Assembly (NCBI GenBank): GCA_041554435.1
Contig: JBFFLX010000139.1
Span: 1 to 9,325, forward strand
DNA from: BM524 sp041554435
Lineage (GTDB): Bacteria > Bacteroidota > Bacteroidia > Bacteroidales > F082
Reading direction: 5' to 3'
Length of the DNA stretch: 9,325 nucleotides
Made by a program: the position numbers and the translations under genes. Every line of letters starts with the position of its first letter. Position 1 is the stretch's first letter. Positions 1 through 6,846 of this stretch are shown here, piece after piece. The notes beneath the pieces were generated by a model. That model saw only the letters and a list, made by a program, of their open reading frames with translations. It searched no databases and was not told where the DNA came from.

Positions 1-611
1 GCAACTTCTGCGCCTCCGGCTACAGCCGCATTTAAAGCAATCCACCCGGCATCGCGGCCCATAACTTCCATTACAAAAACCCTGTTATGGCTGGCTGCAG
101 TGGTAACCAGTTTATCAACCGATTCGGTAGCTATCTGAACGGCAGTTTGAAAACCAAAAGTGGAATCGGTTGAAGATAAATCGTTATCGATGGTTTTAGG
201 AACACCAATTATGTTCAAACCTTTTTCCCAAAGGCGTTGAGAAATTCTCTGGGAACCATCACCACCAATGTTGATTACTCCATCAACTCCCATATACTGA
301 AGCTTTCTGATCATTTCATCCGACCTGTCAACCTCTGAATAACTGCCATCCTTGTTTTTTACAGGCCATCCGAACGGTCCTCCTTTGTTGGTGGTTTCTA
401 TAATTGTACCTCCCTGGAAATGGATACCTTTTACTTTTTTATCATCAAGCACAACTATTTCACTAGGCTCCCATAACACTCCATTAAAGGCCTGAATACT
501 ACCAAGAATTTCCCAATCTTTCTCCTGAGAGGCCCTGTGAACAATTGCGCGTATTACTGCATTTAAACCGGGGCAATCTCCTCCACCTGTGGATATTAAA
601 AGTCTATTCAT
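1..611 (-). CDS. pfkA: 6-phosphofructokinase, N-terminal part (runs off the left edge)
   Basis: This gene phosphorylates fructose 6-phosphate to fructose 1,6-bisphosphate in glycolysis, in the cytoplasm. The 203 visible codons start at ATG 609-611 and stay open to the left edge, so the C-terminal part is missing. Family motifs are clear: the phosphate-binding loop STGGGDCPGLN (residues 7-17), GGDGS (116-120), PKTIDND (138-144) with the catalytic Asp at 142, and MGRDAGW (184-190). Two residues bear on the phosphoryl donor. Gly119 matches Gly104 of E. coli PfkA, as in ATP enzymes. Lys139 matches position 124, which is Gly in E. coli PfkA and Lys in PPi-dependent enzymes. This pairing is typical of the mixed-substrate (group III) clade, where ATP is the more likely donor but PPi use cannot be excluded. 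No Shine-Dalgarno sequence precedes the start, as is usual in Bacteroidota. The family assignment is firm; the donor is not. Confidence 0.95.
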   Translation of the reverse strand, partial: MNRLLISTGGGDCPGLNAVIRAIVHRASQEKDWEILGSIQAFNGVLWEPSEIVVLDDKKVKGIHFQGGTIIETTNKGGPFGWPVKNKDGSYSEVDRSDEMIRKLQYMGVDGVINIGGDGSQRISQRLWEKGLNIIGVPKTIDNDLSSTDSTFGFQTAVQIATESVDKLVTTAASHNRVFVMEVMGRDAGWIALNAAVAGGAEV

Positions 612-631
612 TTTTACAAATTTTAAGAAGC

Positions 632-639
632 CAAAAGTA
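632..639 (-). promoter_or_regulatory. Candidate -7 box for the phosphofructokinase gene
   Basis: On the minus strand this reads TACTTTTG, an exact match to the Bacteroidota -7 consensus TAnnTTTG. Transcription would begin around 625, giving a leader of only about 14 nt before the ATG at 611. I see no TTG at the expected -33 distance, so the call rests on one box in AT-rich DNA. Confidence 0.3.
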
Positions 640-690
640 AGAATATCAATACTATTAAGGTAATTAATAGGTCTTTTTTTTATGCAAACG

Positions 691-709
691 ATTTAATTAT
701 GAATTAAAT
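691..709. repeat. AT-only palindrome in the intergenic region 612-797
   Basis: ATTTAATT and AATTAAAT form perfect 8-bp arms around a 3-nt centre (ATG). It lies between the stop of the zinc-knuckle gene and the start of the phosphofructokinase gene. There is no G+C in the stem and no T-tract after it on either strand, so it is a poor terminator. It could be a protein-binding site or chance in AT-rich DNA. Apart from this and the -7 box at 632-639, I see nothing in 612-797. Confidence 0.35.
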
Positions 710-797
710 GATGCATTTGTTTAGTTAGTAAGCTCAGAAATGGAATTGTTTAATCAGTAAAAACCTTAATAAATATGAAATTATTTGAATAAGATGA

Positions 798-980
798 TTA
801 CAATGAATTTATTTTATGACTGTGACATAAATATGCTTTTTCATTTGCTACTCTTCCACATTTGGTGCAAATGTGTTTTGGATGAGAAACAAGTTGAATG
901 ATTTCATCAATATTTTTCTCAATATCACTCTTCTTAATTTTACAGATGCTTTTTGTATGGTTTTTTTTCTTGTCCTTCAT
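798..980 (-). CDS. Small zinc-knuckle (CxxC...CxxH) protein of unknown function
   Basis: This is a 60-codon gene. I chose ATG 978-980 over an in-frame GTG at 987-989 because an AAGGTG stretch lies 6 nt upstream of the ATG. Residues 1-22 are strongly basic (MKDKKKNHTK...), followed by a short predicted helix (DIEKNIDEIIQLV, 19-31). The last third holds Cys38-x2-Cys41-Gly-Arg, then Cys52-x2-His55, a spacing that fits one bound zinc ion. The HICTKCGRVA...YLC pattern resembles short conserved hypothetical proteins I associate with Bacteroidota, though I cannot confirm a family name here. The concentrated Cys/His motif argues that the frame is real and not chance. It lies on the same strand as the phosphofructokinase gene, 186 nt upstream, and is divergent from hppA. 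Possible roles include nucleic-acid or protein binding, but nothing in the sequence decides between them. Confidence 0.65.
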   Translation of the reverse strand: MKDKKKNHTKSICKIKKSDIEKNIDEIIQLVSHPKHICTKCGRVANEKAYLCHSHKINSL

Positions 981-1039
981 AGTAAACACCTTAGTTTTTC
1001 TGTAGTATTATATTTAAAACCTTTGCGATAAGATAATAA

Positions 1040-1070
1040 TTTGCTAAATTAAGTTATTGTTTTATTTTTG
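1040..1070 (+). promoter_or_regulatory. Candidate promoter for hppA
   Basis: TTTG at 1040-1043 and TATTTTTG at 1063-1070 match the Bacteroidota -33 (TTTG/TTG) and -7 (TAnnTTTG) elements. They are separated by 19 nt, within the normal range. Transcription would start near 1076-1078 and yield a leader of about 140 nt before hppA. This is a two-box match with correct spacing, seen directly; no expression evidence is available. Confidence 0.55.
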
Positions 1071-1076
1071 CGCCCT

Positions 1077-1216
1077 TTAAACCAAATCATTAAATATTAT
1101 TAAGAAATAATTCACTGATGTATCAGATATGTAAGGTTTTAAACTCTAAACAGGTAAAGCAATACCTAAATACTGATATGCAAAAGTATTAATTATAAAA
1201 CAATAGATCAATTTCT
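1077..1216 (+). other. Probable long 5' leader of hppA
   Basis: If the promoter at 1040-1070 is used, this stretch is untranslated hppA leader. It has two short inverted repeats: CTGAT/ATCAG (1115-1119 and 1122-1126) and AGGTA/TACCT (1152-1156 and 1163-1167, 6-nt loop). Both are weak as RNA hairpins. No known riboswitch fold is recognisable, and no purine-rich ribosome-binding site precedes the ATG at 1217. No coding frame of note is present. Confidence 0.35.
1181..1211 (-). promoter_or_regulatory. Candidate leftward promoter inside the hppA leader
   Basis: On the minus strand TTG (1211-1209) is followed after 20 nt by TACTTTTG (1188-1181), matching TAnnTTTG. A transcript from here would start near 1174 and reach the zinc-knuckle gene after a leader of nearly 200 nt, antisense to the hppA leader. 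It is the only two-box leftward match I found upstream of that gene. AT richness makes chance matches fairly likely. Confidence 0.28.
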
Positions 1217-3580
1217 ATGGAACAAATTATTTATGCATTACCAGTTATAGCAGTAATTGGTTTTATTTTCATCATTTGGAAGTCGTCCTGGGTAAGTAAG
1301 CAGGAGGTTGGAAATGCTAAGATGGCAAAAATTGCCAAACATATCAGCGATGGTGCCATGGCATTTTTAAAAGCAGAGTATAAAATTCTGGGAATTTTTG
1401 TAGCTGCGGTTGCAGTACTTTTATTTCTAAAGAGTACCAATGAAGCCAGCTCCAATGGGTATGTTGTAATTTCTTTTATTTCAGGGGCTTTATTATCAGG
1501 ATTAGCAGGTTTTATTGGTATGAGAATTGCCACTAAGGCCAATGTAAGAACCACCCATGCTGCAAAATCATCATTAAACAAAGCACTGGAAGTAGCCTTT
1601 AACGGAGGCTCTGTAATGGGACTTGGAGTTGTATCGCTGGGAGTATTAGGAATCAGCGTTTTATTTATAGTTTTCAATGGTGTTTTTGGAGTAGAGTGGG
1701 GGCTCGAAACTGTACTTAATGTTATTTCGGCATTTAGTTTAGGAGCCTCATCTATTGCATTATTTGCCAGAGTTGGCGGAGGTATTTATACAAAAGCTGC
1801 CGATGTAGGTGCCGACCTTGTGGGAAAGGTAGAGGCTGGCATTCCTGAAGATCACCCATTAAATCCTGCCACTATTGCCGATAATGTTGGCGATAACGTA
1901 GGAGATGTTGCAGGCATGGGAGCCGATTTATTTGAATCATTTGTGGGGTCAATAATTGCTGCCATGGTTTTGGGAGCGGCTTATGTAAGTTTACCTCCTT
2001 TCGAATCTTCATTTGCATTAGGTCCGGTTTTGTTACCCTTAACCATAGCTGGCCTTGGTATTTTAACATCCATATTCGGGACTTTCTTCGTAAGAGTTAA
2101 GGAAAATGGCAACCCTCAGAAAGCCCTGGATACAGGTGAATTAGTTTCTGCATTGATAATGCTGGTAGGCTCTTACTTCCTGATAAAGGCCTTTTTACCT
2201 GATAGTTGGGATTATGTAAATAATCGCGGAGAAATTTTACATTTTACTTCTTTAAAAGTTTATTATGCCACTTTGGTGGGATTGGGAATTGGTATAGCTA
2301 TAGGTAAAATTACCGAATATTATACTGCAACCGGAAAAGGTCCGGTAAGGCGCTTGGTTGAACAATCGCATACAGGTGCTGCTACCAATATTATTGCCGG
2401 ATTAGGTTTGGGGATGCGTTCCACTGCAGTTCCTGTAATTGGTCTGGCTGCTGCCATAATACTTTCATATTATTTTGCCGGCTTATACGGAATAGCAATT
2501 GCCGCAGTTGCCATGCTTGCAAATACAGGTATTCAACTTGCTGTTGATGCTTATGGCCCTATTGCTGATAATGCTGGTGGCATAGCCGAAATGACTGAAT
2601 TACCCAAAGAGGTAAGGCAAAGAACCGACAAACTGGATGCCGTTGGAAATACTACTGCCGCCATAGGAAAAGGATTTGCAATAGCCTCGGCAACATTAAC
2701 TGCTTTGGCACTATTTTCTGCATTTATGCAACAGGCAAATGTTGTAACTATCGACATTTCAAAGCCTCATATTATGGCTGGCTTATTGGTAGGCGGTATG
2801 TTGCCGTATTTATTTTCATCGATGGCAATGGGTGCTGTTGGTAGAGCGGCAAGGTCGATGATTAATGAAGTAAGACGTCAGTTTAACGACATTCCTGAAC
2901 TGAAGGCAGCATTAGGAATAATGCGTAAATATGATTCAGATTTATCAAATATTTCAAAAGAAGATCGGGCAGTATTTGATGCTGCCGACGGTGCTGCCGA
3001 ATATGAAAAATGTGTAGAAATTTCAACCAAAGCTTCATTAAAAGAGATGGTTTTACCGGGATTACTTGCTATTATAGCCCCGGCCTTTGTTGGGTTTTAT
3101 GGTGGAGCAGAAATGCTTGGCGGATTGTTGGCGGGAGTAACTGCCTCCGGAGTACTGCTTGCTATTTACCAATCGAATGCCGGTGGTGCCTGGGATAATG
3201 CTAAAAAGATGGTTGAAGAAGGAGTAACTCACGAAGAGGTTCATCACAGCAAAGGTGGCGATTCGCATAAAGCCACCGTTGTTGGTGATACAGTTGGTGA
3301 TCCTTTTAAAGATACTTCAGGACCTTCATTAAATATTTTATTAAAACTTATGTCGATAGTGGCCCTGGTAATAGCACCAAGTATTGCTTTGGATTTAAAC
3401 AAATCGCAGGCCGATCAAACTCCGGTTGGTATAGAATATTTTATGGATGATGAAAGCAATGATAATGTAAAGTCGGAAACAAAGGAAATCTCAATTAACT
3501 CCTCTAATTATAATACAGATAACAGAACTGCTGATTTTGCTTATTGCTATAATGAGTACAAGGATTTACCGAAAGAATGA
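1217..3580 (+). CDS. hppA: K+-stimulated ion-pumping membrane pyrophosphatase
   Basis: This polytopic inner-membrane enzyme hydrolyses cytoplasmic pyrophosphate and uses the energy to export Na+ and/or H+. Family motifs are intact: GGGIYTKAADVGADLVGK (187-204), the Mg-PPi-binding DNVGDNVGD (222-230), YGPIADNAGGIAEM (446-459), GNTTAAIGKGF (477-487), WDNAKK (659-664) and DTVGDPFKDTSGPS (691-704). Ala481 in GNTTAA, where K+-independent enzymes have Lys, indicates the K+-dependent class. Glu240 in DLFES is at the position (6.53) typical of Na+-pumping members, whereas plant-type H+ pumps have DLFGS with Glu four residues later. This favours Na+ or Na+/H+ transport but does not prove it. The last membrane helix ends near 725, and 62 hydrophilic residues follow, which is unusual; bacterial members are often about 670-735 residues long. 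The start is the first ATG, preceded by no Shine-Dalgarno. The 3' end converges on a kinase gene, with 13 bp between stops. Confidence 0.97.
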   Translation: MEQIIYALPVIAVIGFIFIIWKSSWVSKQEVGNAKMAKIAKHISDGAMAFLKAEYKILGIFVAAVAVLLFLKSTNEASSNGYVVISFISGALLSGLAGFIGMRIATKANVRTTHAAKSSLNKALEVAFNGGSVMGLGVVSLGVLGISVLFIVFNGVFGVEWGLETVLNVISAFSLGASSIALFARVGGGIYTKAADVGADLVGKVEAGIPEDHPLNPATIADNVGDNVGDVAGMGADLFESFVGSIIAAMVLGAAYVSLPPFESSFALGPVLLPLTIAGLGILTSIFGTFFVRVKENGNPQKALDTGELVSALIMLVGSYFLIKAFLPDSWDYVNNRGEILHFTSLKVYYATLVGLGIGIAIGKITEYYTATGKGPVRRLVEQSHTGAATNIIAGLGLGMRSTAVPVIGLAAAIILSYYFAGLYGIAIAAVAMLANTGIQLAVDAYGPIADNAGGIAEMTELPKEVRQRTDKLDAVGNTTAAIGKGFAIASATLTALALFSAFMQQANVVTIDISKPHIMAGLLVGGMLPYLFSSMAMGAVGRAARSMINEVRRQFNDIPELKAALGIMRKYDSDLSNISKEDRAVFDAADGAAEYEKCVEISTKASLKEMVLPGLLAIIAPAFVGFYGGAEMLGGLLAGVTASGVLLAIYQSNAGGAWDNAKKMVEEGVTHEEVHHSKGGDSHKATVVGDTVGDPFKDTSGPSLNILLKLMSIVALVIAPSIALDLNKSQADQTPVGIEYFMDDESNDNVKSETKEISINSSNYNTDNRTADFAYCYNEYKDLPKE

Positions 3581-3593
3581 TTGGAATTTAATC

Positions 3594-6500
3594 CTAATCA
3601 ATATTCTTTAATTGCTCAATTAATAGTTCAATATCGGAATTGAATTCCTCAATAAGCTGAGATAATTTATCTGAACTTTTGTTTTGAAGGGCATATTTCT
3701 CTATTAAACCTATGGTTTTATTAAGAGGTTCTGTGGCTATCATTTGCAATGATGATTTGATTTTATGAGCACTTTTAGCCGTTTCTACAAGATTTCCATT
3801 GAAATAATTATTGTTTAATTCGCTTAGATATTCCGGTGTTACATCAATAAACACTTCAATAATCATGTTGATTTGACTTTCGTCGTTTCCCATGGATTCT
3901 CTAAGATTCTCTAAATTAAAAAGCGTTTCTTTTACATTGACTTTTTCCTCAACGCTTTGTTTGTTGTCTTTATAAGTTTTGTTTTCTGCGGCGGTTACTC
4001 CCAAATAGTGTATTAACTTGCTATACAAAACCTGATGTTCAAAGGGCTTTGAAACATAGTCATTAATTCCAACTTTTTTACACTTATCGATAGTCCCTTT
4101 AACAACATCTGCTGTAAGTGCAATAATTGGTATGTCTTTACTTATATGTGTTCTTATATATTTGCTAGCCTCATATCCGCTAATATTTGGCATTTGAAGA
4201 TCCATTAATATTAAATCGTAGGGATTGTTTTTCATAAGTTCGATAGCCTGTTCACCATCATCGGCCAGATCGACAATTATATTCCACTTTGTTAAAATAG
4301 ACTCTCCTATAAATTTGTTGAATTCGTTATCTTCAGCATAAAGTATCCTTTTTCCTTTTAGAGTATTGCGATCAATTACTAATTGATTATCATTTTCTAA
4401 CTCTTCTTTCTTTCCTTCCTCCAAATCAATGGTAAAGGAAAAAGTAGAACCTTCTCCTTTTTTACTCTTAACAGAAATATTGCCGCCCATTAATTCAACC
4501 AGTTGTTTGCTAATTGATAATCCCAGGCCAGTGCCACCATATTTTCTGGTAACAGAGTCATCTTCTTGCTGGAAGCTTTTAAAAATGTTTTTCTGGCTTT
4601 TTTCATCTATGCCGATACCTGTATCGGCAACACTAATTTCAATGCTATGCACACCATTTTTAAATCCTTTATGGCTGCAAATAATATCAATGCAGCCATC
4701 TTCTGTAAATTTAATTGAATTGGAAACCAGATTTATTATTATTTGTCGCAGCCTGACTTGGTCTCCTTTTAGAAGTACAGGAATATTTTCGTTGATTGAA
4801 TATTTTAACTTACTTGATTTTTCTTCAGCTCTGAATTCATAAGCTGTTACAATTTTGGCAATTAGTTCTTGAAAATTAAAGCTAATTTTCTCAAGGGTAA
4901 GTATACCGGATTCTATTTTTGAAAAATCAAGTACATCGTTGATTATGGTCAATAGATTTGTTGCAGATGTATTTAATTTATCTACAAGCGAAAACTGATG
5001 ATTATCGAGATTGGTATCCTCTAATAATTTAGAAATTCCATGAACGGCATTCATGGGTGTTCTTATTTCATGACTCATATTTGCAAGGAACTGGCTTTTT
5101 GCCAGATTAGCATTTTCGGCCATTGCTTTGGCTTTGGCTAATTCCTCTTCATGTTTTTTTCTTTCTGTGATATCTCTTACAAAAGCACTAAAGTGAATTT
5201 GGTTAGCTAACTTAATTGGTGATATGGCCAATTCTATTGAAAAAATCTTCCCACTTTTATGCTTGGCTGTAATTTCAATGCGCTTATTTATCACATTACC
5301 TTTTCCTGTTTTTACATACCTGCGCATTCCATCTTTATGAGCCTGCTGATATTCTTCAGGAATTATGAGTTTATTGAGTTTGTTATCAATAGCTTCCTCA
5401 CGAGTATAACCAAATATTAATTCTGCCTGATTATTCCAATCTACTATCTTCCCCTCTGAATCCACTACTATTACACCATCCAGAGAGTTTTTTAGAATCG
5501 ACCTAATTATGTCTTCAGATGCTTTTCTCGAATCTTCAAGCAATTTTTTTTCAGTAATATCACTTTGTATGGAAATGAAGTTTGTAAGTTTGCCATCATT
5601 GTCAAAAATTGGCTGAATTTGCATTTTTATCCAGTAGGGCTTTCCATCTTTAGTATAGTTTAATATTTCTTGTTCTATTGATTTCTTCTTTTCGAGGGCT
5701 TTTTCTATTTGTTTAACTGTTGACAAATCAGTATCGGGGCCTTGTAATATTTCTCCGGGTTGAAACCCAATAATTTCCTCCCTGGAGTAGCCACTCATTT
5801 TTGTAAAACCATCATTAACCCATTCTGTTATTCCTTTTTCATCGGTAATAACAACAGCATTATCAGTTTTTTCAGCAATTAATGAGGCCTTTTTTAATTC
5901 ATTTTCGATATGCTTCCTCTCGGAAATATTTGTTCCGTAAATATTTACATATTTAGCATCTTTAACAGGAGTTATTATGAGGAGGTAAAAGCTATTATTT
6001 AAACTAAGTTCATGTTGGTGTATCTTTTTGGTTTTTATGGCCATGCTAACTAAAGACCTTAGTTCTCCATGAATCTCTTTACCTTCCTTAAGGCCCAGTT
6101 GTGTCAATAAATCAGTACTGGCTTTATTGGCGTAATTAAGTACATAATCCAATGAAATTCGTAAAATTGGGTTGGGGTTTTCTGTTGGGAACTTGGAAAG
6201 AAACTCTATACTTTTACTTGCTTCACGAAGCTTGTTAACACCCTTAATACTGGCATAAAAAATACCTGCCATATTTGTAATAAATGAGAGCACTTCAATA
6301 TCGTGTTCATTAAATGCATTTTTTTTTTCGCTAACAATGCCAAATGTTCCTACAACTTTTCCATTGCTTACTACTGGTGTGAATAATCTGGATTTAATTA
6401 CAAAACTTCTTTTACTATCTACAGTGCACTTACTTAAATCTAAATCAGTATCAGGTATATAAAGTGTTTCTCCGCTCTTTAAAACTTTGCCTGGATGCCT

Positions 6501-6743
6501 TTCCATAGCCGTTTTCTCAGCCTCAAGTCTCTCTTCCTCACTAAATCCTTTAGCCGCATAAAGATTCAGCCTTTCCTCTATAGCGTCAACAAGATATATT
6601 GCGGTATATTTAGGGTCGAAGAAATCATCCAGTATATCAGAACAAATAGCGGCTAATTCTTTAAAACTATTAATGTTTTGTAATCGTGGTGCGTATTTAT
6701 TGAATTCTCTAAAAATATTATTTATGGATAGGCTATTTCTCAT
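3594..6743 (-). CDS. Hybrid sensor histidine kinase: GAF-PAS-PAS-PAS-HisKA-HATPase-REC-HPt
   Basis: This 1049-residue kinase senses an unknown signal and carries a full His-Asp-His relay in one chain. No signal peptide or membrane helix is seen, so it is probably cytoplasmic. Domains are a GAF (about 25-165), a divergent PAS (180-275), a LOV-like PAS (285-398) and another PAS (408-528). HisKA follows with SHEIRTPMN and phospho-acceptor His558. The HATPase has N-box NLVSNSIKF (671-679), DTGIGI (707-712) and GGTGLGL (736-742). The receiver has Glu804/Asp805, phospho-acceptor Asp848, Thr877 and Lys899. The C-terminal HPt has AHKIKSS with His993. All catalytic residues are present, so the kinase looks active. 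The LOV-like PAS has GFQPGEILQG in place of the Cys-bearing flavin motif. The gene has its own candidate promoter (6806-6837). No regulator with an output domain is nearby, so the target is unknown. Confidence 0.95.
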   Translation of the reverse strand: MRNSLSINNIFREFNKYAPRLQNINSFKELAAICSDILDDFFDPKYTAIYLVDAIEERLNLYAAKGFSEEERLEAEKTAMERHPGKVLKSGETLYIPDTDLDLSKCTVDSKRSFVIKSRLFTPVVSNGKVVGTFGIVSEKKNAFNEHDIEVLSFITNMAGIFYASIKGVNKLREASKSIEFLSKFPTENPNPILRISLDYVLNYANKASTDLLTQLGLKEGKEIHGELRSLVSMAIKTKKIHQHELSLNNSFYLLIITPVKDAKYVNIYGTNISERKHIENELKKASLIAEKTDNAVVITDEKGITEWVNDGFTKMSGYSREEIIGFQPGEILQGPDTDLSTVKQIEKALEKKKSIEQEILNYTKDGKPYWIKMQIQPIFDNDGKLTNFISIQSDITEKKLLEDSRKASEDIIRSILKNSLDGVIVVDSEGKIVDWNNQAELIFGYTREEAIDNKLNKLIIPEEYQQAHKDGMRRYVKTGKGNVINKRIEITAKHKSGKIFSIELAISPIKLANQIHFSAFVRDITERKKHEEELAKAKAMAENANLAKSQFLANMSHEIRTPMNAVHGISKLLEDTNLDNHQFSLVDKLNTSATNLLTIINDVLDFSKIESGILTLEKISFNFQELIAKIVTAYEFRAEEKSSKLKYSINENIPVLLKGDQVRLRQIIINLVSNSIKFTEDGCIDIICSHKGFKNGVHSIEISVADTGIGIDEKSQKNIFKSFQQEDDSVTRKYGGTGLGLSISKQLVELMGGNISVKSKKGEGSTFSFTIDLEEGKKEELENDNQLVIDRNTLKGKRILYAEDNEFNKFIGESILTKWNIIVDLADDGEQAIELMKNNPYDLILMDLQMPNISGYEASKYIRTHISKDIPIIALTADVVKGTIDKCKKVGINDYVSKPFEHQVLYSKLIHYLGVTAAENKTYKDNKQSVEEKVNVKETLFNLENLRESMGNDESQINMIIEVFIDVTPEYLSELNNNYFNGNLVETAKSAHKIKSSLQMIATEPLNKTIGLIEKYALQNKSSDKLSQLIEEFNSDIELLIEQLKNID

Positions 6744-6805
6744 ACAAAAAGTTTAGAATAGTTGTTTATTTGTCTTCATAAGAATTGAATTAGTTCTCAT
6801 GTTAG

Positions 6806-6837
6806 CAAATATAGCAATTGTTTAATATTAAAACAAA
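6806..6837 (-). promoter_or_regulatory. Candidate promoter for the HPt-bearing hybrid kinase
   Basis: On the minus strand TTTG (6837-6834) and TATATTTG (6813-6806) are separated by 20 nt, matching the Bacteroidota -33 and TAnnTTTG -7 elements. Transcription would begin near 6799, about 55 nt before the ATG at 6743. The spacer contains the perfect 12-bp palindrome TTTAATATTAAA (6821-6832), a possible operator or just AT-rich sequence. The site implies that the kinase can be transcribed apart from the upstream kinase gene. Confidence 0.5.
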
Positions 6838-6846
6838 TTTAGAAAT

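Noticed and set aside
987..989. GTG as the start of the zinc-knuckle gene
   Set aside because: The ATG nine bases downstream has an AAGGTG stretch at suitable spacing, and GTG starts are less common.
1231..1677. 148-codon minus-strand frame inside hppA
   Set aside because: It is antisense to a conserved membrane-protein gene with intact motifs, and its sequence has no recognisable domain.
1872..3268. Other short frames of 62-68 codons overlapping hppA
   Set aside because: All overlap conserved hppA motifs in other frames and lack plausible composition or starts.
3581..3593. Shared terminator between convergent hppA and kinase genes
   Set aside because: The 13-bp gap has no inverted repeat or T-tract. 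Any terminator must lie inside the coding ends and I could not identify one.
4429..4842. 137-codon plus-strand frame inside the HPt-bearing kinase
   Set aside because: It is the antisense shadow of the HATPase region, whose N-box and G-boxes are intact on the minus strand.
5544..5891. A true LOV blue-light photoreceptor domain
   Set aside because: The reactive Cys of GxNCRFLQ is absent, so the canonical photocycle is not expected.
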